From Catenaria anguillulae PL171 (taxonomy: Eukaryota; Blastocladiomycota; Blastocladiomycetes; Blastocladiales; Catenariaceae): a DNA stretch of 64,000 nucleotides. The position numbers were made by a program, and so were the translations under genes. Each line of letters opens with the position of its first letter. Positions within the stretch are counted from its first letter, which is position 1. This document shows positions 1 through 11,347 of the stretch, piece by piece. The stretch covers positions 620,001-684,000 of the forward strand of contig MCFL01000007.1 of NCBI GenBank assembly GCA_002102555.1, given 5' to 3'. A model generated the notes under the pieces. It saw only the letters and a list, made by a program, of their open reading frames with translations, had not been told where the DNA came from and did not search any database.

Positions 1-155
1 TCGTCGCGTCGCCACCACTGGTCCGTTCACCGACGGCTGCCACCGTCTCGTCTCGATTGCGGCATGATATCGCGGTGGACGAAGGGATTGCAATTTGTCC
101 CAGGCGTGGGCGTGTATACTCACCTGTGGGATTGTGATCGCATCGCACCGTGCAG

Positions 156-538
156 GCCGCACTTTCGCCACCCAAGCCGCCAAGCAGGCCACGGGCAACA
201 CGGGCCGCCGCGCTGCTGTCGCTGGAGTCATGACTGCGGCCGGTTTTGCTCTTGCCACCACCTACAAGTCGACTACCCGTACGTCATGCTTCGACATCTG
301 GCCTCGCTTGACGCGACCATGGCTGCGGCTGACACCCGATGGCTCTTGTCCTCTTGTCCCGCGTAACAGAACCGATCGAGGCCGCGGCTGCCGCTCAAAA
401 GGCGCCCATTGCCGGCGTCAAGGGCACCCCGTCGGAGCGTTCCTTCATTGCATCAAGCCCGATGGTGTTCAACGTGGTCTTGTGGGTGAAGTGATCAAGC
501 GTTTTGAAGCTCGTGGTTTTAAGCTTGTCGCCATGAAG
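156..538 (+). pseudogene. Nucleoside diphosphate kinase, N-terminal half (probably mitochondrial), separated from its C-terminal half
   Basis: NDK transfers the gamma phosphate between nucleoside triphosphates and diphosphates. Exons read as 156-288 and 370-538, joined in phase across an intron with a GTACGT donor. The first exon encodes an Arg/Ala-rich stretch with a hydrophobic helix, as in mitochondrial presequences. The second gives the NDK start (SERSF, then [13 protein letters not shown] and the following helix, ending LVAMK). One base is missing near 451, between SFIA and IKPDG, so the frame breaks there. The true start lies in an unresolved upstream exon or outside the window. No NDK sequence follows 538; the matching C-terminal exons begin at 20,020 on the same strand. 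It could be a gene split by an insertion, a remnant after rearrangement, or an assembly artefact. Confidence 0.75.
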
Positions 539-1023
539 GTTATCGTCGCGGTTGTCGTCAGTGTTGTCCGTGTTGTCGAATCAAGGAGAGCGGCAGACAT
601 GAAATGCGACCAGATGGGCGGTCAATGCGGTCTGCGGCGGGACGTTCGATGGGATGGTGGTCTTGCGGACGAGTTTAGCAGAGTACATAATGCACTTATG
701 TGGAGACGGGGCATGAATCTCAATGTTTTGACAAGCAAGAGACACTTGGTTCCTGCCACCGTCGAAACGCTCCCGAACCCAAGCGAAAGCGGCCACTCCG
801 GCACCAAAGCCACTGTCACCCTTCTTGTCCTCATCGTCTGCGGGTGCATCGTGGTCATGTTGGATATGGAGTGCTAGGGGGGTCTGTTGGGGCAATTGAG
901 CTCGTCAAGAAGGCAGCGGAGACTAACTTATCGGCTCTATAGGAAAAGCTTCGTGGCAGCAGCGAGCACGCCTATTGATACACGTTTTTTTGAGACAACA
1001 TGCAGACTCGTCAAGTGTTCACG
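539..1023. other. Non-coding stretch between NDK half and left inverted repeat
   Basis: Only short overlapping frames on both strands are present, with no recognisable domain. The sequence directly after the last NDK codon starts with GT, so it could be the beginning of a very long intron, but the donor is weak. Confidence 0.4.
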
Positions 1024-1272
1024 ACCACGTCATAAATAAAGCAGCAAGATTGCCTCCACATTCAAGATGTGAGGTTGCACAACTAAAATAGCAGGAGAGA
1101 CCGCGCCCGGAGGCAGCAGAACAGACCGCGCCCGTAGGCAGCAGAACAGACCGCGCCCGTAGGCAGCAGAACAAGGTCGAGAGAGTAGGCAGCAAAGGAG
1201 AGGAGACCGCGCCCGGAGGCAGCAGAACAGACCGCGCCCGGAGGCAGCAGAACAAACCGCGCCCGCAGCGAG
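1024..1272 (-). repeat. Left terminal inverted repeat: about 75-bp tail plus 25-bp tandem units
   Basis: Read on the minus strand, this holds about six units of roughly 25 bp (core GCTGCCTNCGGGCGCGGTCT), then a unique tail running from CTATTTTAGTTGTGCAACCT to GACGTGGT. The same tail, with a few mismatches, ends the copy at 19,075-19,312 in the opposite orientation. The array begins about 60 bp after the stop codon of the fusion gene at 1334, so it may form its 3' UTR. One unit is interrupted by an unrelated stretch near 1170-1195. The apparent Cys/Leu-rich reading frames here are translations of the repeat. Confidence 0.9.
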
Positions 1273-1333
1273 TAAAAGTGGATGCAGTATGACGGGTGGA
1301 CGGGTTGGGATGCAATGAGATAACGATGAAACA

Positions 1334-4300
1334 TCAGAGCTCGTCATACTGGAAAAAGTGAACCCGATCCAAAAGGAGATCTGAACGCGTGAAGAGAAGG
1401 CCAAGCACGTAATTGACGAGGGAGTCCAAGTACCGCTCCCATGCCTCATCCATGTCTGGCGGAACGAACCATTCAAAGTGGTCGGTTACCCGGTTCCAGC
1501 CCTCGACAAATAAGGTTTGCGGCTTGTCAAATGATCGCAACCGTTCTCGCCCCAGGCCGGCATTGACGCGAAGCAAGTGACGATCGGATCGGCCGTGAAA
1601 GATGTCCCCTTTGCCGCCAAGAGCTGCTGCGGTGCGCCTGGCTTGACGAATTGGGTCGTACAACGTCTGATGACCACGGCGGTGCATATCCTCGTCGATC
1701 TCGACCACGACACACCTGTCCCTTGTGTGGGCCTTGTCCCAACTCGGTGTCCGTGAAATACGGTCCTCGAGTGCCCTAGTATATCCATGCGTGGTGGGAT
1801 CAAGGCAAATGACCAGGTCGTAACGGTACTTGCGGCCGTCATCGGACTGGTACGCTTCGGCCCGCCATTTCAACTTGAGGCCGAGCTGCTCCAATCGAAG
1901 TTCCAAGTTGCGCAAAATCAAGAATTCTCGCGACTTGAATCCTTGGCAGCCGAGGTTGCGCAACGTCTCCCGTGTATGGGCTGAACACAGGCGGCCACCA
2001 AACTCATGGCAAAACAAACCATTCGCCTTGGTACGATTGCGGCACCGTTTCGTGATTGCGCCCTTGTAAAGTTCTTGATAGGCACACCCTTCGAGAGACC
2101 GCCGAACATCGACCAAGCCAAGCTTGTCGACGCACTCCTCGCAAAAGTAAAGGCCGCGGCCCTCAAGCCTTGTACGTTGACAGTACCAGCGTTTCGAGCG
2201 GCCAGCCCGGCAGTTGGGAGTTGAGCAGGTCCTGGTCCGCCGATGATGGGCTTCAAGCTCCGAGTCCGATTGGGATTTCGGCGGTTGCATGCGGCCATGC
2301 TTCTCGTCGAGGTAGCGGCGGTGCGTTGCTACCCGGCGCGCGATTCCACCATCAGGTTGGCGAAGGATGTATTGCTGAGCGAGAGGGTTGCCCATGGCAG
2401 CGGCACAGTCGATTGAGCACGCGGCGGACAGGAGTGGCACCCAATAACGAGGGTACTTTGGATCGCCAATTTTGGCACGATTTTGGCTGGAATAGTTGCA
2501 TGTCCGTTTGACGCGACCATGCTGGTGGAACTGGCGTGGACAGTACCGACCCATCCGCCATGCCTCAACTGGCGCACACTTGTGGCAATACACGGACCGC
2601 ACAACCGTCCGTGAAGGATCAAGAATGGCGTAGCACGCCTCGCCTTCGCCATAAAAGTATCGAATGTTGACATGGCATTTGGAGCACTGCAATTGATTCG
2701 AGTGGGTAAGCGCATTTGAGAACATAAACTTGGCCATCATCAGCTGCAATAGGTTCGAGGATGCCGCAAGCCGTCGGGAATCGTGCGGGTCGGTAAAGAC
2801 GTGATGGAGCGCACACAATCCGTCCGCGTTTGGAATGACAACACCACGCTGGTCCGCACGGGCCGCCTGAAAGTGGCAGGTTTCAACGCAACGCCTACCG
2901 GCCATGACTTTAAACGCACAAGGGTGAAGGCGAGTAACGATGTTCACCCCGAGGGCGAGGGCACACGGAAAGCAGAGAATTTCCTTGGTCGGTGCGCCAG
3001 TAGCATCGGCGCGTCGCGTTTTAACCGAGTAACTCTTGCACAACCGCGTGGAGCACTTCTCGGTACGGAGTGTGATCTTGCCTGTTGTGGGGTCTTGGAC
3101 GCGGGCACTGCGACGTGGTACGCCGTTGGCGTCATCGATTTGCAACTGATGTTTGATGCAAAAGGTGTTCTCGTTCCGGGTCCTGGTCTTGCACCCTTCC
3201 ACGCAACGGCCCCACTTGTCCATACCGCGGTATGCGCACGGGAGGTAGACGTTGATGACTGGGAAGTCGTCGTAGTGCTCCTTGCAAACACGAACAGTTG
3301 TTGGCTGACCATTGAAGTCCAGAATGAAGTGGTTGCAATTGAAATTGATGTGATCGCAGGAGTAGCAAGCCTTTACAAACGCGTGACGTGTTACTGACGG
3401 GCGAGGTCGCAGTGGCGTGCAGCTGACAAATTAGGCATGGTGAAAATGGGAGATCAGTAATGGCAACAGAGGTCGAAAGGAATAGGGGAACGTACTCTGA
3501 CTCGGGCATGGGTGCATGCAACAAGGTATCTGGCTCGGGGGTAATGGCGGCATCCATGCTGTGCCGGGTGCGTTTGACCAAAGGCGCGCTTGCGGATCCC
3601 TCGGCCATGCCTGCCTGCTCGACCGTATCCGGATCCGAAATAGCAGCAGTAGCGCGTGAGCGCTTCGCGGGTTTCGGCGTCACCGTCTTGGACGCAAACG
3701 GCATGCTTTTGGTACTGGCAAGTGGCGGCGAACTTGCCGAGAGTGAGGAGAGTGAGGAAACCGGCGAGGAAGCGGCGGGCGGCGCGGCTTGCGAGTTGAC
3801 GAGGACTGGAGATGACTCTCGCCGTGCGCGCTTCCCGGGCGGCTTGGATTTACCCGCGGCCGCTGGTTTTGGCGCGGGAACGGGTTTGGATGTTGCTGAC
3901 CTCGGCGCGGTCTCAGTCGTGTAGTGGGTTGCGGCAGAGGTGGGTGGAGTGGCGGGCGTGAGCGAATCAGAGTCGCGATCCGAAGAGAGAGGCGGGCGTT
4001 TGCGTTTTTGGTTGTTGACTGTGGCCTTATTCTTGGACGAAACCGGTTTCGGCGCGACCGGCTTCGGTACGGATCGACGAGCAGGCCCGGCTGAGACGAA
4101 ATCTTCATACAAATCCCCGTCCGAGTCGGAAATATTGTACGCCGTTGACTTGTTGGACGCGGCCGTTTTTGGCGCGACAGACTTGCGGGACGCAGCCACG
4201 ATGGGCGCGACAGACTTGCGGGACGCAGCCACGGTGGGCGCGACAGACTTGCGGGACGCAGCCACGGTGGGCGCGACAGACTTGCGGGACGCAGCCACGA

Positions 4301-5462
4301 TGGGCGCGACGGGCTTGGACGACGCAGCCACGATGGGCGCGACGGGCTTGGACGACGCAGCCACGATGGGCGCGACGGGCTTGGACGACGCAGCAGCGAG
4401 ACCGTGACCGGCGGAACCTGGGGTACCCGTCTGGACCGACAGCACGCGAGACATTTCATCTGTCCGCACATAGAAGAGCATGTAGGCACCTTTCTTGATG
4501 TCTTCGCGATGCACACCCCCGGCTTCGACGGAAATAGTCTCGTCATTGTACTGGATCCACTTGCCCGTTGAATGGTGGCGGACAAGCGTGTAGTAATGGC
4601 CGGCATCGAGCGTGGTGCCCTGGTGGACGATGATTGCATGCAGCTTGTACTCCACGTGGGTGGCGTCGACACACTTGAGCCGATCCGAGTTGAGCGTGAT
4701 GGGAACGTCAATGGCATTGTTGAGCTTGAGGGTACGCGTCTGGTCCCCAGTACCCGTGGTGTCGAAGCGGGCAAGTTGAATGACGAGGAGGGGTGGCAGA
4801 TGAGACATCTTGTCCGTCTTCATGCGGCCGTCAGCCATTTCTTCGCCGACAAAGTACGCCTTCAAGCAATCGTCGAGTGTGTCTGAATGAATGGCCGGAA
4901 CAAACACTTGCACGTGAGTGAGACCGGAAAAAAAAACGAAAACAAAAAAACGCAACGACTGTGCACATACCCGCACGCAAACCCACGGTCAAATGCGTCA
5001 TCGATTCCGAGGCGGACGCCCGGGGTACGTCATTGCCTTGTTGCATGAACGTGACCATGTCAAACGCAAACATGCCATCGACCACGCTCGCAAGGTCCGG
5101 GAGGCCGTTCTCGTCATTACGCATGAAGTCGAGCAGTGGGCTGAGCAATTCGTGCGCATCTTCTTGGACCCAAACGTGGCGGATACCGGCGGAGGCGATG
5201 AAGTTCGACGGGTCGATGATCGCGTCGGCGGAAGCTTGATCCATATCCCGCAAAAGGCGGCTCAAGTGCGCCAGTGTGTTGCGGGTGACTTTGAAATCAT
5301 TGTGAGAATCGGGGTTCCAGTCGGTAGACACATCTGCACGGGGGATACTGGCGTGCTCGACGATGGCTTTGCCCAAGGCTTTGATGTTGTGGAGGGACTG
5401 GAGCACCGCGTTTGTGTAGCATGTGTGGCCCAGGTTCCTCAGGCGGGCGCCAGTGAGGGGGG

Positions 5463-5532
<70 letters not shown>

Positions 5533-5625
5533 GGTGTTGTTGTTGAAGGACGACATGTTGTTGTTGTTGGTGTTGTTGTTGAAGGACGACATGTTGTTGT
5601 TGTTGGTGTTGTTGAAGGAAGACAT
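1334..5625 (-). CDS. Ubiquitin-specific protease fused to a Cys/His-rich region and a PD-(D/E)XK-like nuclease
   Basis: Three exons (5625-4971, 4906-3496, 3422-1334) join in phase into 1384 codons. Introns are 64 and 73 bp with GTATGT and GTACGT donors. Residues 1-60 are Asn/Ser-rich. The USP domain follows, with the Cys box NLGHTCYTNAVLQSL (Cys69) and the His box AGHYY (His322); the usual zinc ribbon between them is not visible. Seven 11-residue repeats (AASSKPVAPIV type) and a Lys/Ser/Pro-rich linker come next. Exon 3 carries many Cys/His pairs of the form CxxxC...CxxH, reminiscent of EsV-1-7-type repeats. It ends in a domain with YDLVICL (Asp about 1224), VVVEIDEDMH (Glu about 1263) and HLLRVNAGL, a pattern typical of nuclease-like proteins of giant viruses. 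Inferred role: a protease-nuclease effector. The weak point is the second splice, which decides fusion versus two adjacent genes. The start at 5625 is a choice among in-frame Met codons. Confidence 0.7.
4160..4395 (-). repeat. 33-bp tandem repeat coding seven 11-residue units
   Basis: In-frame repeat inside the linker of the USP fusion gene. Three units read AASSKPVAPIV; the later ones change to AASRKSVAPTV or similar. The two subtypes are grouped, which suggests stepwise local expansion. Confidence 0.85.
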
Positions 5626-5661
5626 GTTGTTGTTGTTGTTGTTGTTGTTGGTGTTGTTGAA
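5461..5661 (-). repeat. (AAC)n trinucleotide repeat encoding poly-Asn
   Basis: A near-pure GTT/AAC array, interrupted by copies of ATGTCGTCCTTC-like sequence, encodes poly-Asn with repeated MSSFNN units at the N-terminus of the USP fusion protein. The plus-strand poly-Val/Leu frames over it are shadows. Confidence 0.9.
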
Positions 5662-6261
5662 GCTTTGCTTGGTTCGTACGATGTGGATGGATTACAGCGT
5701 CGTAAGGATGAGAGAGATACGGCCGAAGGGGGGGGGGTGCGCGAGGTTTATGAGAGTCGTGGGAAGTCGTGGGTGGAAATCTTGGCGATCAGAAGTCGTG
5801 GGAAAATTGTGGTCACGCGGTTGTTTTTGTGGGGTAGGTAAAATTCACCACTGCTCTAGGATCGGCGTCCCTATTCTGGTAGGCGTCCCCACCGCTTCCA
5901 CAAACATTCCAATCGTTTCTCGGCCTTGGTAGGTTTAGGATTAGGTTCAGCGCCGGCAGGCGCTGCCTTTTTGCAATGTCGACCGTTAGGTTCGGTTAGG
6001 TTCAGCGCCGGTAGGCTCTGCCTTTTAGCAACGATCCCTCGTGGCGGTGAACGTTAAGATGGTGAAAGTTAAGAAGGATCGGCAGTTGGTGAACGATAAG
6101 CAGGTGAACGATAGGTTCACCCCTCCTCAGTGCAGTTTTCTTCAGGCCGCCGATCGCGAACCTGAAGTGGCATCGAGTTTGGTGGATGTGGATCCACCAA
6201 AAAGCGCGAGTGAATATGTATGTAGTGTTCGTTTGTATAACTATGCACAGCTCAGTCACCT
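5626..6261. promoter_or_regulatory. Shared divergent promoter region with direct repeats
   Basis: About 636 bp between the starts of the minus-strand USP fusion gene and the plus-strand gene at 6262. Two imperfect 34-bp direct repeats lie 54 bp apart at 5944-5977 and 5998-6031 (AGGTTCAGCGCCGG start). A shorter repeat, GGTGAACGATA, occurs twice near 6087-6111. A regulatory role is inferred from position only. Confidence 0.5.
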
Positions 6262-9200
6262 ATGAATAGCCCTGATCCTATCGTCTCTTGGTTGCCGAAC
6301 TCGTTCGTGTCTGCCTTCTCGGCAAAAAGCACAGACACTGCAATGGACCTCGAGACACGAGCCGTGCAAGAACAAACTCCAAGTCCAGCCACTCGACCGC
6401 CTATCGAACAGCCCCAGGAAAGCTCCATAACCCCGGCCGCGAGCGGCATGCAGAGCACCAGTGGTGTCATCGGCAATTCTCTGGCAACTGTCGCCCAGCT
6501 CACTTTCACTGGCGGCTTGGGTTTACCAGAGAGCAACGCGTCCATTCCTCCAGCCAAGTCAAAGGCAGACATGTCGTCGTCGTCGTCGTCCGCATCCGGA
6601 CAAAAAGTCACATATCATTACGACTCTGACGATGATTCGTTCATCGAACTGTCTGAGGTCAAGACGACATTTGATGCGGTTGTGCAAGACTTGCGTCGCC
6701 AGGGTGTCCCGGTCACTCACATTGCGGGAGACAAGTACATGATTGCTGGCATACCAGTGACCTTGAATGGTATGGTTGAGTTGAAGCGGGCGGTCATGGG
6801 TACGGCCTCTTTGTCTTCACACATAAACAAGGCATGCATATTCAGTTGTTTGACCTCATTTTAAATCTATTTCAAATCTCACAGATGGAATTTGGGTCAA
6901 GACGCAGCCGGGTTTCCCTTTGCGGGCTTCTCAAAGGAGTCGCCTGATCCAACCAACGTCAACTTCTTCACCTCAACTTCAGTCAGCTCAACCAACGGTT
7001 CCCGCGCCTTATCGACCTCCATCACCAAACCCACACGACACCATACTCGACCTCGACGCTGTCGACCCACGTTCGACTGGGACCAGGCGCCAGGCACCTC
7101 AATCTCAGTCTTACCCTGTCCCGCTCACCTCCATATCGGACGACAAGAATACGCGTGCGACACGAGTTGAGCCGAAAGCACCTAAAAATCGTCCAAACGG
7201 CTCTCAATCTCATCGAAGTCAAGTTCACTCTACGAGCGCCTCCCCTGTCCCACAATCTCTTCCCCTGCCATCCCCCGCACCGGCCGCCAGCAGCCAATTA
7301 GGTGGCGTGGGTGTCGTTCCAGGCCGACCCAACCCTCTTGCCATCATTTCTCAACCAACGCTCAATACGATTGTACGGAGCCTCGGACATCGCGAAGAAA
7401 TGTCGCGTGTACTCGGCGAAGTGTTGCGGGTATCTCAGTCCACGCTCGACTTGATTTCCGGCGTGGCAGCAGTTTGCACTCAAGTCGCTCTGAGTGGCTT
7501 TGCTCTCTGGGATACGGGATTCGAAAAGATTTCATTGCCACCAAGCTCGATGCAAGACCCATTGCGTTTCGGTGACCTTGTGTCATGCCTTGAAGCCGGA
7601 CGTACTGTGGATGTCAACAACAACGTCATGTGGGCCGGCATCGACAAAGTTTTACGGGCGCGCGACTTACGGCTTGCCTACGTTCTGCTTACCGATATGT
7701 GCAATGCACTTGGCGTGTCGATTCTTTCCTCTGGATTGCTCAAGATCACGAGCGATTTCATCACGTTCAACTGCCCGGATCGCTGCCCCATCGAGATCGT
7801 CGTCTGCCTCCTTATGGTCATGACAAACAAGCAAGAACAGTTTTTTGACCTCTTTTCACCATCCTCGACCGATCCGGACATCCGCGAGTACAAGACTGGC
7901 TTTGTCAACTTTGTTCGTCGTCTTTTTGGCGGGGCAACCGGATCCAAGGACCGCCAGTTCTTCTTTTCATTTTTACGACTTGGACCGATCCTTCTCGCTT
8001 GCATCCTCGGAGGAGAATGGAATGGTATCAATATTCCCCCGCTCTCCAAGACCGACTTTGTTCAAGGCAACTATTCATGTTTGGTCGACGTCCTGTTGCG
8101 ACTCGATCCAGAGATTTGGTGCTGGTATGGCGAAGAGTGCATTGCCATGATTCTCCGCGGATTTGGGCTGAATCCTCAAGACAAGTATTGCGGCAGTGTG
8201 CCACGCTCGTCGACAAGCCATGGTTCTGACAGCCATGAGCCTGTGGACACTCAATCGGATCCCTTTGACGCACCCGTCGACCGCAACGATTGGCCCAACA
8301 CGAACTGTGATCTGGCGCTACTGGGTGGGTTTGCACTCGCTGGGAACAAGCTGCGTGGGGCCGAGTTTTCCGTCACGGCGTCTCACATCAATGTACGAGT
8401 TCCTGGGTGCAGTGACGGTTGCACGGGATCCGGTTCGGCCGGGCATGAAACTTCTGTCTTCTATGCTCTTGCACGGTACTTGGAGGGCCATGTCCGCCGC
8501 AATTTTTCCCGCAAGCAACAAGCCCTTTTCCGTCCGATTTTGCGCTTGTTTTCGCCAGTCTTCAACGTGGCGACTTACGCGACAACCAAGGTGCCTATGT
8601 TGAAAAAGGTGTTTCTGGGCCCGCCGACATTTGCGAGCAATAAAACGGGATCAACTGGTGAGCCAGCCGGCCTCGCCGAAGCAGCACGGTCACTTTTCGA
8701 ATCCATCTTTCGCCGTCCCAGCGTCACCGCCAATGTTACGCCGATGCCCATGCAACACGCCGTCAGTTTGTATCGACTTGGCTCACCGCGAAAGATTGCC
8801 CAAGACGGATCGGAAGAGGGGGCGGTGTTTGTTGGGTGTACTCATGAAATGCTGCCAGACAATTGCCGCGTCCGCGAGTACTTGTTCAGCGCGCCCGACG
8901 ACATACCGTTCGAGTTGTTGTTTGCGCGCGATGAGCCTGGCCGTGGCAGTGGCGGTGGCGATTCTGATTCTCGGGCGGCAGGCGAGGCCAAGCAAGACGA
9001 TTCCGACGAGGGCACCACAGCGCAAACGAGTACAGATGGATCAGGCACGGTGCCTCGGCGTGCAAGGCACCAGCGTGCTTCTAAGTCGGCTGTGAAGCTA
9101 GGACAACATCCCAGTGTACGTGGATCGGAGCACGTGCCGGACGGCGCATCAAGAGCGCGATTTTCCAGGACAAAGCGCAAGCGCACTGCAACACATTTTG

Positions 9201-9424
9201 GGTCCACCGCCAAGTCTCGCCAAGGGCAAAAGTTCACTGTCGCGCAAGGGGGAGCTCCAAGTGACGAAGGACTCGATAGTGATATCGAGTTGCGGAAGCG
9301 GATCTTTTCATCCAAAGGCTGCTCGCACAAGGATAGCGACGACGAGGATAGTGACGACAAGGATAGCGACGACGAGGATAGCGACGACGAAACTCGGTGT
9401 GTCAAACGTCTGCGCATCGTGTGA
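6262..9424 (+). CDS. Orphan 1025-residue protein with acidic C-terminal repeats
   Basis: Two exons, 6262-6799 and 6885-9424, join in phase across an 85-bp intron (donor GTACGG, acceptor CACAG) to give 1026 codons including the stop. The N-terminal 100 residues are Ser/Pro-rich, then comes an acidic patch (YDSDDDSFIELSEV). A second low-complexity stretch follows. The middle (roughly residues 350-680) is globular, rich in hydrophobic helices with several Cys. The C-terminus is basic/Ser-rich and ends in DSDDEDSDDKD repeats and RLRIV. I recognise no domain and no transposase or recombinase signature. It is transcribed divergently from the USP fusion gene, so co-regulation is plausible. The basic/acidic tail suggests a nuclear protein (inference). 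Confidence 0.7.
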
Positions 9425-10069
9425 TTGGAATCGGAGCGAGCTGGTGAGGAGGGAGATTTTCTTTTGATGCCCAAACAGATGAGCAGCATTCCGGCTCTCG
9501 AAATGATAAGGTTGTTTTGTGTGAGGGGACGAAACTCATTCCCGATTGAGATCCTATATCGTTCGTTGATGCTTTCCACATTTCCCTTTCAATCGCCCGA
9601 GCGGACATTTGCAAATTGTGACCACTTTGCGTTTGGTAAGGGCGAGATTTCGTCCAAATGCACCAATTTTGACAATTGCATCAGTGTGTGGCCTGGGATG
9701 CAGACACGTGGTATCGCGTCCAAACCGATCGACACGTCCGACCGAGTCGCCGATTGGTCGGATGCCAACAACCGGCTGGATCACAAACTTTGTTTGCCTT
9801 CCAGGGCGTCCAGGAGGGCTCGTCTTCCGTGGCCACTGACTGCTGACACAATCCCTGGTGACTTCCCCCACGTATGCCCCCTCTTCTCGCGATCGGTACT
9901 TCAGCCCACCTGCCGCCTGGACCCAACGTCGACGCCGATACCGCCGCCGTTACCCCGGCCCACCGGTCAATCCCCGATGCAAGCTGCCCACGTTCAACAT
10001 GTTCTTCAGCTCCAGCAAGGGCATCTCGCCGAGCGCATTGAGACAATCAAGGTTCACGTTAACCGTGCT
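9425..10069. other. Gene-poor stretch
   Basis: One open plus-strand frame runs through here, but its composition is not protein-like and no domain is visible. It may be UTR and decayed coding sequence leading into the repeated family fragments downstream. Confidence 0.35.
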
Positions 10070-10187
10070 CAATTTGGGCTGTACGAAGCGACTGGAAGTA
10101 TTTAGTTGCCGCCAACGAGACATTCAGGAATGCGTGTTTCTTCCCCATTCAACTCCATGTGTACGTCCACATTTCGATACATTTTTT
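10070..10187 (+). repeat. Direct repeat copy A of a gene-end fragment
   Basis: Closely similar to 11,184-11,294: both contain an ATTGGGCTGT-like 3' coding end, a GGAAGTA stop region, GAATGCGTGTTTCTTCCCCA and a TACGTCCACATTTCGATACA tract. They are 3' ends of two diverged copies of one gene family. Confidence 0.8.
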
Positions 10188-10659
10188 GGCGCATGTTTAG
10201 GTTGCTCGCTGGGTTGCTCGATCATCCGTGATGTTTACTTACCCTTCCGGCTGCACTTCGTTCTCGAGACGCCGTACCAGCCCAGTTACGTCATCTGCGA
10301 CCAAGTCGTTCGTTCAACAGCTGCGTTCGGCTGTGGACATTCGGGGCCTGTAACTCGGCTGCATTCTTCCTGGGGTATGTACCCTCGTTAGCCACCACCT
10401 AGCCCATCTTCTCTCACCGTGACCCAATCCGGCCGTTTGCGGTTAAAGCTCATGCGTCCATTTTTGCCTTGATTCACGTTCCTTCGAGATCTTTGCCTTG
10501 GCTGCCGGAGCGGGTGCAGTGTGGTCGCAGCCATTGCACGTTTCCGGCTCGCGTGCCCGTTAGCAGACACTGCCCTTGCCACGTCCCGCTACTTATGCGT
10601 GCGTGGCAGACATGCCATGGGACCATTGCAATCCATTCGACGGACTGACCAACTGAAAT

Positions 10660-11216
10660 GGCGCGTTTTGACCTCGGCCGCGTTTGCCGGGAGCCCAAGC
10701 GAGGCGTTTGCGCATCGATTCGTCGATGTGTATGGGTACGAGGAACTCGAGTGGTTTGTGGAGCGTGCCCAGCCTGCATACGCAATCATGACCTGGCATC
10801 GCAACTCGTACTCCAATGACTACGACTCCGACTCCGACTCCGACTCCGACTCGGAATCATACTCCTCCGACTCGGACAAGTAAGTACGCCACCCGCTCAC
10901 CCTGTGACTGAAATCTGTCTTCTGTCAATTCAAGGCATGCAACTGACCCGTCCACATTGCACACTCGTGCACATCCTATCAATTCATGTCATGTCCATAG
11001 CGAAACGTGCCCTGGCTGCGACGGCAAGTGCGGCGCCTCGAGCTGCAACGATCACTACGTTGCCCGCTTTCTCCTTTCGTCGCCGTTGACCGAAAACGCG
11101 TTCGCCTCAACCAACAATCCCGCAACCATCGTGTACCGCGCGTGCATGGCCGACATGCCATGGGACCAGTTTAAGACGTGCTTAAATTGGGCTGTGCAAA
11201 GCTACTGGAAGTAGTC
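10660..11216 (+). pseudogene. Two-exon fragment of a GRDP/DUF7587-like family member
   Basis: An exon ending near 10,880 (SEAFAHRFVDVYGYEEL, then a run of DSDSDSD) joins at a GTAAGT donor to an exon from about 11,001. The second exon has spaced cysteines (ETCPGCDGKC, SSCND) and ends in WAVQSYWK and a stop at 11,214-11,216. The 53-bp stretch at 10,696-10,748 is almost identical to 12,289-12,341 in the neighbouring gene, so the two are paralogues. No 5' exon with a start codon is visible, so it is probably a truncated copy. Function unknown. Confidence 0.5.
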
Positions 11217-11294
11217 CTTTGCCAATGAGACATGCAAGAATGCGTGTTTCTTCCCCATTCAGCTCCGTACGTCCACATTTCGATACATTTTTTT
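11184..11294 (+). repeat. Direct repeat copy B of a gene-end fragment
   Basis: Partner of 10,070-10,187, offset by about 1.1 kb. It covers the last codons and 3' flank of the fragment above. Confidence 0.8.
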
Positions 11295-11347
11295 GTCCTC
11301 CTCGTCTGATACTAAATAAGATTTTCCCAAATCCTTTCCCGCCCACC

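Noticed and set aside
1019-1476. Cys/Leu-rich open frames on the minus strand
   Set aside because: They are translations of the 25-bp repeat array and its flank in several frames; the same sequence is open at 19,048-19,470.
1334-3223. Cys-rich nuclease as a separate gene starting at 3223
   Set aside because: The frame stays open with Cys/His motifs well upstream of 3223, has no Met before a stop, and joins in phase to the USP exon through a strong donor and acceptor. Kept as a possibility in the fusion entry.
4918-5841. 307-residue plus-strand frame with a poly-Val run
   Set aside because: Antisense shadow of the USP exon and the AAC repeat; the USP catalytic motifs are on the other strand.
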